NCBI GenBank assembly: GCA_019419895.1
Contig: JAHZIE010000047.1
Coordinates: 1-20,964, forward strand
Direction: 5' to 3'
Length of the DNA: 20,964 bases
From: Clostridiales bacterium
Lineage (GTDB): Bacteria; Bacillota; Clostridia; Oscillospirales; Acutalibacteraceae
The notes under the pieces were generated by a model. It was not told the DNA's origin and ran no database searches. It saw only the letters and a list, made by a program, of their open reading frames with translations. Positions 1-7,803 of the stretch are shown one piece after another (within the stretch, counting starts at the first letter, position 1; each line of letters opens with the position of its first letter). The position numbers and the translations under genes are program-made.

Positions 1-52
1 AGCGGCCTCTTGAACCCCATTCAAGCGCGCTACCAATCTGCGCTACACCCGG
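1..52 (-). tRNA. tRNA-Pro (anticodon GGG), 5' part only
   Basis: Read on the minus strand from position 52, an acceptor 5' strand CCGGGTG is followed by TA, D-stem GCGC and an anticodon arm CTTGA-ATGGGGT-TCAAG with five paired bases. The 7-nt loop puts GGG at positions 34-36, which decodes proline CCC. The T arm and 3' acceptor strand lie beyond the window edge, so whether the gene is intact cannot be judged here. It has its own promoter directly upstream. Confidence 0.88.
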
Positions 53-68
53 AAACGGAACGAGATAT

Positions 69-97
69 ATTATAATATGGAGATAAAAAAAAGTCAA
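69..97 (-). promoter_or_regulatory. Promoter of the tRNA-Pro gene
   Basis: On the minus strand, TTGACT (97-92) and TATAAT (74-69) are separated by exactly 17 bp. The tRNA 5' end lies 17 nt beyond the -10 box. This is a near-perfect sigma-A-type housekeeping promoter. Confidence 0.8.
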
Positions 98-142
98 GCA
101 GATTATTCAAAATTCATTTAATTCTTTTCAATTTCTTTTTCT

Positions 143-225
143 TTTACAAGAATTGCGTTCAATCTTTTATTTTACTTAGTTTTTACATTTCATAGTCTTC
201 CGATTTTACAATTCTATTTTATACT
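143..225 (+). promoter_or_regulatory. pstS promoter with TTTACA repeats (putative PhoP box)
   Basis: Seen: TTTACA or TTTACT occurs at 143-148, 171-176, 182-187 and 205-210, the last three spaced by 11 and 23 bp, i.e. about one and two helical turns. A -10-like TATACT sits at 220-225 with no recognisable -35 at the usual distance. Known: PhoP sites in Bacillus are direct TT(A/C/T)ACA repeats with roughly 11-bp periodicity upstream of a weak -35. Inference: phosphate-starvation activation by the PhoP encoded at 4722-5426. Confidence 0.5.
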
Positions 226-255
226 GACTGTGACATGAAAAAGAAAGGTTGATGT

Positions 256-1197
256 ATGAGAATGAAAAAAATTGCAAGCGTTGTTTTGCTGCTTTCCCTT
301 CTGACAGCCGTCTTTACAGGATGCCAGCAGCAGACCCAGACAAGCTCTATCGGAGAGTCAGGTTCCACCTCTAACCAAACCTCAAGTACCTCTCAGAACA
401 ATGGGGAGACCCCAGACGCAAAGCTTTCCGGTATGATTACAGCCTCCGGCTCTTCCGCCCTTCTTCCTTTGGCCAAGGATGCCGCTGAGAAATTCAAGGA
501 AGAGAATCCCGATGTTTCCATCACAATCAATGGCGGCGGTTCCGGAACCGGCTTGAAACAGGTTGCCGACGGCAGCGTCGACATTGGAAACTCCGATGTA
601 GAAGCTGAAAGCAAGCTGGAAGCTTCCCAGGCAGATGAACTGGTCGATCATAAAGTCTGTGTTATCACCATGGCTCCTGTTGTAAACCCTGAGCTTGCTG
701 AACAAGTAAAGAGTCTGACCAAGCAACAGTTGATTGACATCTTTACCGCCAAGGTAACCAATTGGAAAGATGTCGGAGGCCCTGACGAGCCGATTGTCCT
801 GGTTACCCGTCCTGCAACCTCTGGCACCCGCGCTCTCTTCCAGGAATATGCTTTAGATGGCAATGAAGAGGCCTCCAACGCGGCTTTGGAAACCGATGAC
901 TCCGGTACCTTGCTTCAGGCGGTTGCCAGTCAGAAAGGCGCTATTGGCTATGTCGCTCTCTCCTACCTTGTGAACAATGACTCCGTTTCCGCTCTGGCCA
1001 TCGATGGCGTGGAGCCCACCCTTGAAAACACTTACAACGGCACCTATCCGGTATGGGGCTATGAGCACATGTATACCAAGGGCGAACCCAACGAAGTTGT
1101 TAAGGCTTATCTCGATTTCATCATGTCCGATGAATACGGCACTCATTTGGAAGAACAGGGTTATGCGGTCACTTCTAAAATGGAAGTTAGCAGATAA
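256..1197 (+). CDS. pstS: Phosphate ABC transporter substrate-binding lipoprotein PstS
   Basis: This 313-residue protein is the extracellular receptor that captures inorganic phosphate and delivers it to the PstCA channel. It begins with a lipoprotein signal peptide: Arg/Lys at 2-5, a hydrophobic stretch 6-21 and a lipobox FTGC whose Cys23 would be lipidated. A Ser/Thr/Gln-rich linker (about 24-55) follows. The PstS phosphate-contact motifs are visible: ASGSSALLPL (63-72), GGGSGTGLK (93-101), GNSD (111-114) and RPATSGTR (185-192). The ATG at 256 was chosen because AAGAAAGG ends 7 nt before it; the in-frame ATG at 262 is less well placed. It is the first gene of pstSCAB-phoU-phoPR and is followed by a hairpin with a T-run that should lower transcription of the later genes. 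Confidence 0.96.
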   Translation: MRMKKIASVVLLLSLLTAVFTGCQQQTQTSSIGESGSTSNQTSSTSQNNGETPDAKLSGMITASGSSALLPLAKDAAEKFKEENPDVSITINGGGSGTGLKQVADGSVDIGNSDVEAESKLEASQADELVDHKVCVITMAPVVNPELAEQVKSLTKQQLIDIFTAKVTNWKDVGGPDEPIVLVTRPATSGTRALFQEYALDGNEEASNAALETDDSGTLLQAVASQKGAIGYVALSYLVNNDSVSALAIDGVEPTLENTYNGTYPVWGYEHMYTKGEPNEVVKAYLDFIMSDEYGTHLEEQGYAVTSKMEVSR

Positions 1198-1233
1198 CTC
1201 CTTTGGATAATTTCCCACAGTATAAAAGCGGCG

Positions 1234-1262
1234 CCATCTGTTTGAAAGAACAGATGGTTTTT
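1234..1262 (+). terminator. Intercistronic terminator/attenuator between pstS and pstC
   Basis: A perfect 9-bp stem CCATCTGTT (1234-1242) / AACAGATGG (1249-1257) with a 6-nt loop is followed at once by TTTTT (1258-1262). It lies inside the pst operon, and no clear promoter was found before pstC, so partial readthrough is the simplest interpretation. Binding-protein genes are commonly expressed above their permeases in this way. Confidence 0.75.
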
Positions 1263-1358
1263 GCCGTAATGCTCACCGTGACCATGTCGCCTGCATAAAT
1301 TACTTAAAATAAAAATGATATCTTTACAGGCGATCAATACATAAAGGATGTGAACTGT

Positions 1359-2264
1359 TTGACACGCAATCATATGTTCCGGAAAGAATATTTTGGCCGG
1401 GGTGTTGTAACCATATCCGGCCTGATTCTTCTAGCGCTGACTCTTTCTATCGCCGGGTTTCTAATCTATAAGGGAATTGGCAGCTTTACCATCTACGGGC
1501 ACAGTGTGACGGAATTTCTGTTTTCCTCCGATTGGGCACCTAAGGATGATTTTACCGGAGGAGGCAGTATTGGAAGCGCCGTCTATCTCTTTGGTTCGAT
1601 TATCACCTGCTTGCTTGCCATGATCATTGCCGCTCCTTTCAGTATTGCATCGGCAATTTTCATGACGGAGATTGCTCCAAAATTCAGTGAACGTTTTTTT
1701 CGGCCCGCAATTGAAATCTTTGTGGGAATTCCCTCCGTCGTTTATGGGTGGATCGGCCTTACCGTGGTAGTACCCGCCATTCAGAGAATCTTTCATCTTT
1801 CTTTCGGATATTCCGTCTTGGCCGCCGGCATTGTCCTTGCCGTCATGATATTTCCCTCTATCACAACTGTCGCGGCTGACGCTATCCGCGCCGTGCCCAA
1901 CGACTACCGCGACGCTTCCTACGGTCTGGGGAGCACCCGGTGGCAAATGATTTACAAGGTAGTGCTTCCCGCCGCGAAATCCGGAATTTTCACGGGAATC
2001 ATTCTCGGCCTTGCAAGAGCATTCGGCGAAGCCTTGGCTGTCGCTATGGTCATCGGAAAAATGCGTGCCTTTCCCAAAAATCTTTTGTCTCCAACTATCA
2101 ACCTGACAGCCGCCATCGCCTCGGATATGGGAGGCGCCGCAGAGGGCGGCGAATATAACCTTGCCCTTTGGAGCATGGCGCTTCTGCTCTTCCTTGTGTC
2201 ACTCTTCTTCATTGTTTTAGTGCATATTCTCAGCAGGAAAAGCAGCAAGGAAAGGAGAGGGTGA
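1359..2264 (+). CDS. pstC: Phosphate ABC transporter permease PstC
   Basis: This is one of the two membrane channel subunits for phosphate import, pairing with PstA and driven by PstB. About six hydrophobic segments are visible, the first near residues 16-37. The cytoplasmic EAA-type loop that docks on the ATPase is at about 186-215 and includes YGLGSTRWQMIYKVVLPAA. I chose the TTG at 1359 (301 aa): AAAGGATGTGA (1343-1353) matches the anti-Shine-Dalgarno in 10 of 11 positions, and its AAGGATG core ends 8 nt before this TTG. An upstream GTG at 1350 (304 aa) lies inside that ribosome binding site, and an ATG at 1374 is a third option. The stop is 5 bp before pstA. Confidence 0.94.
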   Translation: MTRNHMFRKEYFGRGVVTISGLILLALTLSIAGFLIYKGIGSFTIYGHSVTEFLFSSDWAPKDDFTGGGSIGSAVYLFGSIITCLLAMIIAAPFSIASAIFMTEIAPKFSERFFRPAIEIFVGIPSVVYGWIGLTVVVPAIQRIFHLSFGYSVLAAGIVLAVMIFPSITTVAADAIRAVPNDYRDASYGLGSTRWQMIYKVVLPAAKSGIFTGIILGLARAFGEALAVAMVIGKMRAFPKNLLSPTINLTAAIASDMGGAAEGGEYNLALWSMALLLFLVSLFFIVLVHILSRKSSKERRG

Positions 2265-2269
2265 CAGCG

Positions 2270-3154
2270 ATGAAACATACAAAAATCAAAAAAAGCCGGA
2301 TTGCCGATAAAGGGATGACCGCCTGCTTTTATGTTTTCGCCCTTTTTGCCTTTCTTCTTCTTCTCGCACTGGTTATCTATGTCTTTTTTGAGGGTTTTAA
2401 GGATTTTGATATCTCCCTGCTGGCCTTTAACGCAACAGGCATTGGTAATCAGCTGTTTAATACCCTCTATCTGGTCTTTCTTTCCCTGCTGTTCAGCGTT
2501 CCGCTGGGAATTCTCTCCGGCATTTATATGGCTGAATACGCTGGGAATAACCGCTTTACCAAAATCCTCCGAATTTGTATTGAAACCTTATCCTCCCTGC
2601 CCTCCATCGTAGTGGGCCTGTTCGGCTATCTTGTGTTCATTCTTGCCTTTGGGGTGAGATGGAATCTCGTTTCTGGCGCCTTAGCCCTTTCCATTCTTAA
2701 TCTTCCGCTGGTTACTACGGTGACAGAGGACGCTTTTCGTTCTCTGCCGCCGGAATACACCGAGGGGAGCATGGGGGTTGGAGCTACAAAATGGCAGACT
2801 ATCCAAAAGGTATTACTGCCGGCTTGTCTGCCAAGAATTATGACCGGCGTTATCCTTGCTGCCGGGAGAAGCTTTGGCGAAGCCGCCGCCCTGCTTTATA
2901 CCGCCGGTATGAGTACGGACATCAACTGGAGCAATTGGAATCTGGCCTCTCCCACCTGTCCATTAAATCCCTTCCGCCCCGGAGAAACCCTCGCCTTGCA
3001 TATTTGGGCATCCCGTACAGAGGCCCTCGCCCCCAACGCCGTTCAAATTGCCAATCTATCTTCCGCAGTCCTGTTGCTGCTGGTCTTCCTGTTTAGCATT
3101 GGTTCACGCATGTTGAGCAAGCATCTCGACAAAAAAATGAGCGGGGAAAAATAA
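2270..3154 (+). CDS. pstA: Phosphate ABC transporter permease PstA
   Basis: The second channel subunit of the phosphate importer, 294 aa. It has a basic N-terminus (KHTKIKKSR), a first membrane segment at about 17-39, further hydrophobic segments, and an EAA loop at about 165-195 containing GVGATKWQTIQKVLLPA, as in binding-protein-dependent permeases. The ATG at 2270 was chosen because AAGGAGAGGGTGA (2251-2263) lies just upstream; the open frame extends to 2168, but that extension lies within the end of pstC. Only 5 bp separate it from the pstC stop and the ribosome binding site lies inside pstC, so the two subunits are probably translationally coupled. Confidence 0.95.
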   Translation: MKHTKIKKSRIADKGMTACFYVFALFAFLLLLALVIYVFFEGFKDFDISLLAFNATGIGNQLFNTLYLVFLSLLFSVPLGILSGIYMAEYAGNNRFTKILRICIETLSSLPSIVVGLFGYLVFILAFGVRWNLVSGALALSILNLPLVTTVTEDAFRSLPPEYTEGSMGVGATKWQTIQKVLLPACLPRIMTGVILAAGRSFGEAAALLYTAGMSTDINWSNWNLASPTCPLNPFRPGETLALHIWASRTEALAPNAVQIANLSSAVLLLLVFLFSIGSRMLSKHLDKKMSGEK

Positions 3155-3173
3155 AAAAGACGCGGGAAGCCCA

Positions 3174-3197
3174 GTTTGAAAGCTAAATCTTTCAAAC
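3174..3197 (+). repeat. Intercistronic hairpin between pstA and pstB
   Basis: GTTTGAAAG (3174-3182) and CTTTCAAAC (3189-3197) form a perfect 9-bp stem with a 6-nt loop. CGGG upstream and CCCG downstream could extend it past an internal loop. No T-run follows (CCGGTTTTGC), so it is more likely an mRNA-stabilising or processing structure than a terminator. It lies in the 127-bp gap between the two cistrons. Confidence 0.5.
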
Positions 3198-3281
3198 CCG
3201 GTTTTGCAGGATTTGTCCCCTGGGCCAAAATTCCGTAAAGCGGAACCGGCACAATTCCCAAGAAAGGAATGTTCATAATCT

Positions 3282-4040
3282 ATGTCAGAAGCTAAAATCA
3301 AGATTCAGGAGCTGGATCTCTATTACGGATCCTTTCAGGCACTCAAGAATATCCAGATGGAGCTGCCCCAAAAGCAAATCACCGCTTTTATCGGACCCTC
3401 CGGCTGCGGAAAATCCACCTTGTTGAAGAGCATCAACCGCATGAATGATCTGATCGATGGCTGCAAAATTACTGGAAAAATTCTCTTGGACGGGAAAAAT
3501 ATCTACGATAAAGAAACCGATGTTTTCCATCTGAGAAAGCAAATCGGCATGGTTTTTCAAAAGCCTAATCCCTTCCCCATGAGCATCTACGACAATGTCG
3601 CTTATGGCCCCAGACTCCACGGAATTCGCAATAAAAAGAAGTTGGATGAAATCGTAGAAAAGTCCCTAACTAACGCGGCTATTTGGAACGAAGTCAGGGA
3701 CCGACTTAAAAAATCAGCTCTAAGCCTTTCCGGCGGGCAGCAACAGAGAATCTGTATTGCCAGAGCCTTGGCCGTGGAACCGGAGGTTCTTCTTATGGAC
3801 GAACCTACTAGCGCGCTGGATCCTATCTCCACCTCTAAAATTGAGGATCTTGCAACTGAACTGAAAAAAAATTATACTATTATTATGGTTACTCATAATA
3901 TGCAGCAGGCGGCCCGTATTTCGGACCAGACAGCCTTTTTTCTCCTGGGGGAAATGGTGGAATTCGCGCCTACGGACGAGCTTTTTTCCCGACCAAAGGA
4001 TAAGCGATGCGAAGACTATATTACTGGACGTTTTGGCTGA
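3282..4040 (+). CDS. pstB: Phosphate ABC transporter ATP-binding protein PstB
   Basis: This cytoplasmic ATPase powers phosphate import through PstCA. All ABC motifs are present in 252 aa, the usual PstB length: Walker A GPSGCGKST (38-46), a Q-loop at FQKPNPFPMS (92-101, typical of PstB), signature LSGGQQQR (149-156), Walker B VLLMDE (169-174), D-loop SALD (177-180) and switch His in VTHN (203-206). The ATG at 3282 is the only start upstream of the conserved region, because TAA lies in frame at 3276-3278. Its best ribosome binding site AGAAAGGA (3261-3268) is 13 nt away, longer than usual, which suggests weaker initiation than its neighbours. Confidence 0.97.
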   Translation: MSEAKIKIQELDLYYGSFQALKNIQMELPQKQITAFIGPSGCGKSTLLKSINRMNDLIDGCKITGKILLDGKNIYDKETDVFHLRKQIGMVFQKPNPFPMSIYDNVAYGPRLHGIRNKKKLDEIVEKSLTNAAIWNEVRDRLKKSALSLSGGQQQRICIARALAVEPEVLLMDEPTSALDPISTSKIEDLATELKKNYTIIMVTHNMQQAARISDQTAFFLLGEMVEFAPTDELFSRPKDKRCEDYITGRFG

Positions 4041-4059
4041 TGGAAAGGAGTAATGGAAG

Positions 4060-4719
4060 ATGAGAAATAAATTTGACCGTGAACTGGAAATTCTGAACAC
4101 TGAATTGATCGAAATGGGCGCTCTCATTGAATCCGCCATTTTCAAGGCAGTGGATGCTTTGTTAAAAAATGAAGACGCCCTTGCCCAGGCCGCCATTGAA
4201 TATGATACCGAGGTAGATCACAAGGAGCAGGAAATTGAAACTCGCTGCCTCCGCCTTCTCTTACAGCAGCAGCCGGTAGCAAAGGATCTCCGCATTATCT
4301 CCTCCGCCCTGAAAATGATTACCGATATGGAACGCATCGGCGATCAGGCGGGAGACATCGCTGAAATTACCATGCGCCTGCCCCGCAATCTGGATTTGAA
4401 GCGGGTGGAGCATATTCAATTTATGGCGAAGGCCGCCTGTGATATGGTGAAGGACGCGATTGACGCTTTTGTGCAGCAGGATCTCGCTCTCGCTCAAAGC
4501 ATTGAGAGCTGCGACGACGTTGTGGATCAGCTGTTCCTACAGGTCCGCGACGATCTGATTCATATTATACGGGAAAATTCGGGTGACATCGAAGCCGCGG
4601 TGGATCTGTTAATGATCGCCAAGTATTTCGAACGGATCGGCGATCATGCCGTCAATATTTCCGAGTGGGTTATTTTTTCCATCACGGGCGATCATATTAC
4701 CAACGAAAGCAGAGGATGA
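4060..4719 (+). CDS. phoU: Phosphate signalling modulator PhoU
   Basis: PhoU links the Pst transporter to the PhoR kinase and represses the Pho response when phosphate is plentiful. The 219-aa all-helical protein has the two-fold repeat of the family, each half carrying its metal-binding signature: ERIGDQAGDIAE (91-102) and ERIGDHAVNISE (191-202). GGAAAGGAG (4042-4050) ends 9 nt before the ATG. The gene sits between pstB and phoP, 19 bp after pstB and 2 bp before phoP, matching its role as intermediary. Confidence 0.96.
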   Translation: MRNKFDRELEILNTELIEMGALIESAIFKAVDALLKNEDALAQAAIEYDTEVDHKEQEIETRCLRLLLQQQPVAKDLRIISSALKMITDMERIGDQAGDIAEITMRLPRNLDLKRVEHIQFMAKAACDMVKDAIDAFVQQDLALAQSIESCDDVVDQLFLQVRDDLIHIIRENSGDIEAAVDLLMIAKYFERIGDHAVNISEWVIFSITGDHITNESRG

Positions 4720-4721
4720 GG

Positions 4722-5426
4722 ATGGACAGGATCTATATTGTTGAAGATGACGAGAGTATACGAAAACTGGTTATTTACGCGTTGCGGAATCAGGGATTTG
4801 AATGTGAGGGTTTTGAAAACGGAAAAACCTTTTTCGCCTCTCTTGGCAGGCTGCCCGACTGTGTTCTACTGGATATTATGCTTCCTGATATGGATGGAAT
4901 TTCCATATTAAAAAGGTTAAGAGAGCTCCCATCTTCCACAGAGATTCCTGTCATGATGCTCACCGCCAAAAGCAGTGAATTTGATAAGGTTAACGCTTTG
5001 GATCTGGGGGCGGACGACTATCTAACCAAGCCCTTTGGCGTAATGGAGCTTTTGTCCCGTGTCAAGGCGCTCCTCCGAAGGGCAAAAAAAACTTCTGTTT
5101 CTCATGACTCCGGCGGTTCCTCCCTCCTTCGTTATGGCCCCATTGAAATGAACCTCCAGCGGCACCAAGTGCTAGCTGAGGGGGAGGAAGTCCCCCTGAC
5201 CTACAAAGAATTTTCCCTTCTCCAATATCTTCTTCAAAATGTTCACATTGTACTAACCCGAGATCAACTGATGGAGCGGGTTTGGGGATTTGATTACGGA
5301 GGAGAAAGCCGCACAGTGGATATGCACATCAAATCCCTGCGGCAAAAGCTGAAATCCGCTGGAAGCTTAATCCAGACGGTGCGGGGCGTCGGCTATAAGA
5401 TTGAGTCAAGGGAGGAACAGACATAA
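4722..5426 (+). CDS. phoP: Response regulator PhoP/PhoB, OmpR family
   Basis: This is the DNA-binding output regulator of the phosphate-starvation system. The receiver domain (about 3-118) has the acidic pair D9/D10, phospho-acceptor D51 in LLDIMLP, T81 in MLTA and K103 in LTKPF. A winged-helix OmpR domain (about 135-230) contains LTYKEFSLLQYLLQN and TVDMHIKSLRQKL. I chose ATG 4722 (234 aa), with AGAGG (4711-4715) 6 nt before it; ATG 4716 would overlap the phoU stop and lacks a good ribosome binding site. It follows phoU by 2 bp and directly abuts phoR. It is the most likely regulator of the repeats upstream of pstS. The family has many members, so the Pho assignment rests on context. Confidence 0.93.
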   Translation: MDRIYIVEDDESIRKLVIYALRNQGFECEGFENGKTFFASLGRLPDCVLLDIMLPDMDGISILKRLRELPSSTEIPVMMLTAKSSEFDKVNALDLGADDYLTKPFGVMELLSRVKALLRRAKKTSVSHDSGGSSLLRYGPIEMNLQRHQVLAEGEEVPLTYKEFSLLQYLLQNVHIVLTRDQLMERVWGFDYGGESRTVDMHIKSLRQKLKSAGSLIQTVRGVGYKIESREEQT

Positions 5427-7139
5427 ATGAGGCGTCGGATCTTTCGAGGAATCTACCTGATTTCTCTGGCCACCCTGATCTTCAGCACCATCTTTTCCAC
5501 TGCAATCTACTATCAGTCTTATATCACACAAATCAAGGCGGATTTGAAAAGCCAAAGCTACTCCACTTCTGTGGGTGCCGCTGCCGCTTCGGATCCCGCC
5601 TCCTATCTGGAAGACTGCTTCGCGATGGATCCGTCCGTCCGTCTGACCCTGCTTTCCCGGGATGGCGACGTCCTTTATGATTCCAATGCCGATGAAAGCA
5701 TCATGGAAAACCACAGGGATAGGCCGGAATTTCAGGAAGCCTTGCAAAACGGTTATGGAGAGGGACAGCGTTTTTCCAGTACCCTGGGAAGAGATACTTA
5801 TTATTCCGCCGTCCGGTTAGGTGAGGACGGCGCCATCCTCCGTCTTTCCCGAAACACACAAAATATTCTTGGGGCTTTTCTCCATGTACTTCCCTTTGAG
5901 CTTTTGTTCTGCGCTGTACTTTTTGTCATCTTACTGCTTTTCTCCAAGCTTTGGACAAAGCGGATTCTTTCTCCTCTTCTCTCCTCCGCGGAGCATCTGG
6001 AAGATATCCGCCCCGGAGAAAGCTATGAGGAGCTTTCCCCTTTCTTTGACAAAATCAACGAACAGAACGCTACAATCCGCAGTCAGATGGAATTGCTCAA
6101 GGAAGAAAAGGATACCATCACCACTGTCCTTGAAAACATGCAGGAAGGGCTTATCCTGCTGGATCATGACAAGCGGATCCTTTCCCTGAATCAAAGCGCC
6201 CGCCATTTTCTTCATATAGAGCAGACAGCTGATGTACAGCGAAAAAACATTGTCTCCCTCACGCGGAACGCTGACCTTCTTCTCGCTGTAGATCACGCTG
6301 TAAAGGGCGTCCCGTCAGAAGGAATCATTCCCTGCCGAACACTTTCCAATGCCGAGGGATTTTGTCGTTATTTTGTTCATCCCGTCGCTCAGGAGAACTG
6401 CCTAACCGGACTTCTTATCCTGTTTGTGGATATCACCGAACAGCTCAAGGCACAGAAAATTAGGGAAGAATTTTCCGCTAATGTCTCCCATGAGCTGAAA
6501 ACCCCCCTTACCTCGATTTCCGGATTTGCTGAAATGCTCTCTCAGGGAATGGTAAAAAACCAAAAAGAAGTGGCGGAGTTTTCCGGAATGATTTATAAAG
6601 AAGCGCAGCGCCTCCTTCACCTGATTGACGATATCATCCGCTTATCCTGTATTGAAGAGGGGAAGAATCAGGCAGAGGAAGCCGCGGACCTCTATGTGCT
6701 GGCAAAGCAGGCGGTGGAACACCTAACGCCTTTGGCCAAACAGGAAAATATTGATATTTCTCTTTCCGGCGGGCCCTCCCCCATCGTGGGCAATATCACC
6801 CAGCTTTACGAGCTGGTTTTCAATCTGTGCGAAAATGCGGTGAAATACAATGTCCCACATGGAAAGGTTCAGATTGAAACTCTCCCTTTGGAGAATTCTT
6901 CTGTCCGGCTGACGGTTTCCGATACGGGAATCGGAATTCCCAAAGAGCATCAGGAACGGATTTTTGAACGCTTTTACCGTGTAGATAAAAGCCGGTCAAA
7001 ACAGACTGGCGGAACAGGGCTGGGACTCTCCATTGTCAAACATATTGCGGAACAGCATCACGGTTCTATCTCCCTTTCCAGCGCCCCAGGCCGTGGAACC
7101 ACTATCACAGTCCTATTTTCCGGCCGCAGACAACAATAA
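5427..7139 (+). CDS. phoR: Sensor histidine kinase PhoR
   Basis: A 570-aa membrane kinase that phosphorylates the adjacent PhoP. Order: TM1 (about 9-29), an extracytoplasmic region (about 30-147), TM2 (about 152-173), a short HAMP-like linker, a PAS-like domain (about 230-340, NMQEGLILLDHDKRILSLNQ), then the kinase core. Kinase motifs: H-box FSANVSHELKTP with phospho-acceptor H355, N-box NLCENAVKYN (466-475), G1 DTGIGIP (499-505), F-box FERFYRVD (513-520) and G2 GGTGLGLS (528-535). The ATG immediately follows the phoP stop and GGGAGG (5410-5415) lies inside phoP. It is the last gene of the run, followed by a strong terminator. Confidence 0.95.
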   Translation: MRRRIFRGIYLISLATLIFSTIFSTAIYYQSYITQIKADLKSQSYSTSVGAAAASDPASYLEDCFAMDPSVRLTLLSRDGDVLYDSNADESIMENHRDRPEFQEALQNGYGEGQRFSSTLGRDTYYSAVRLGEDGAILRLSRNTQNILGAFLHVLPFELLFCAVLFVILLLFSKLWTKRILSPLLSSAEHLEDIRPGESYEELSPFFDKINEQNATIRSQMELLKEEKDTITTVLENMQEGLILLDHDKRILSLNQSARHFLHIEQTADVQRKNIVSLTRNADLLLAVDHAVKGVPSEGIIPCRTLSNAEGFCRYFVHPVAQENCLTGLLILFVDITEQLKAQKIREEFSANVSHELKTPLTSISGFAEMLSQGMVKNQKEVAEFSGMIYKEAQRLLHLIDDIIRLSCIEEGKNQAEEAADLYVLAKQAVEHLTPLAKQENIDISLSGGPSPIVGNITQLYELVFNLCENAVKYNVPHGKVQIETLPLENSSVRLTVSDTGIGIPKEHQERIFERFYRVDKSRSKQTGGTGLGLSIVKHIAEQHHGSISLSSAPGRGTTITVLFSGRRQQ

Positions 7140-7169
7140 TTAAAAATCCGCCGTTTAACTCCTCACTCT

Positions 7170-7213
7170 AAAAAAGGACTCACGAAGCCAGTAAGCTCGC
7201 GAGTCCTTTTTAT
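7170..7213. terminator. Bidirectional terminator after phoR
   Basis: AAAAAAGGACTC (7170-7181) pairs with GAGTCCTTTTT (7201-7211), and CGA/TCG can extend the stem inward. The A-run on one side and the T-run on the other let it act on both strands, fitting the convergent arrangement of phoR and the pseudogene on minus. Confidence 0.85.
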
Positions 7214-7218
7214 TCTCC

Positions 7219-7803
7219 TCAAACATCCCCATCATACATGGGGTAACGGTATTTCTCCTCTTCTGTAATCTTCCGCAGCACCCTGAACGGCACCCCCGCC
7301 GCTACCACTCCTGCCGGAATCGAACTCTTTACCACACTTCCCATCTCCAATGACAGCGTTATTTCCTATGGCATCCCTTAAGCACCCTTGTCCCCGCTCC
7401 AATCCAGACATTGTTTCCGAGCATGATAGGCTTCGCGACTCCTATTCCAGCATTTCGCTGCCGGGGATCTAAGGAATGCTCGGCGGTTGTATAACAACAG
7501 TTCGACCCAATAAAAACATAGCTACCAAAAGTAATCTCAGCCTCGTCAGTGATGATCAGATTATGGTTGGAATAAAAAAATCGCCAAGGGTTATATTATA
7601 ACCATAATCGCACCAAAATGGCGGCGTAACCATAACATTTTTCACCACCTTGCCAATCTTGCCTCCTGCCCTTTCCTGTCATTAGGAGACAGCTGGCTAT
7701 ATCTATGGCACTTTTCCTTGCATTTTTTAATTTCCTTCTGATATTCCGGATAATAGCGCGCCTGGAAATAACAATTGACTGGCACAAAAGGATGTTTCTT
7801 CAT
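7219..7803 (-). pseudogene. Degraded maltose/galactoside O-acetyltransferase (hexapeptide family)
   Basis: Reading minus from ATG 7803 (GGAGGAG just upstream), the pieces of one protein appear in successive frames. The Mac-like N-terminus MKKHPFVPVNCYFQARYY runs to about 7650. After a shift the frame reads NVMVTPPFWCDYGYNITLGD. After a second shift near a 7-A run (plus 7574-7580) it reads FYSNHNLIITDEAEITFG, TTAEHSLDPRQRNAGIG and AKPIMLGNNVWIGAG. Further shifts near 7368 and 7340 give IGNNAVIGDG and then SVVKSSIPAGVVAAGVPFRV, ending EEKYRYPMYDGDV and TGA at 7219-7221. The parts are collinear with CoA-dependent sugar O-acetyltransferases, the expected histidine (AEHS) is kept, and total length (about 195 codons) is normal. 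At least four frame changes make it non-functional unless they are sequencing errors. Confidence 0.85.
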
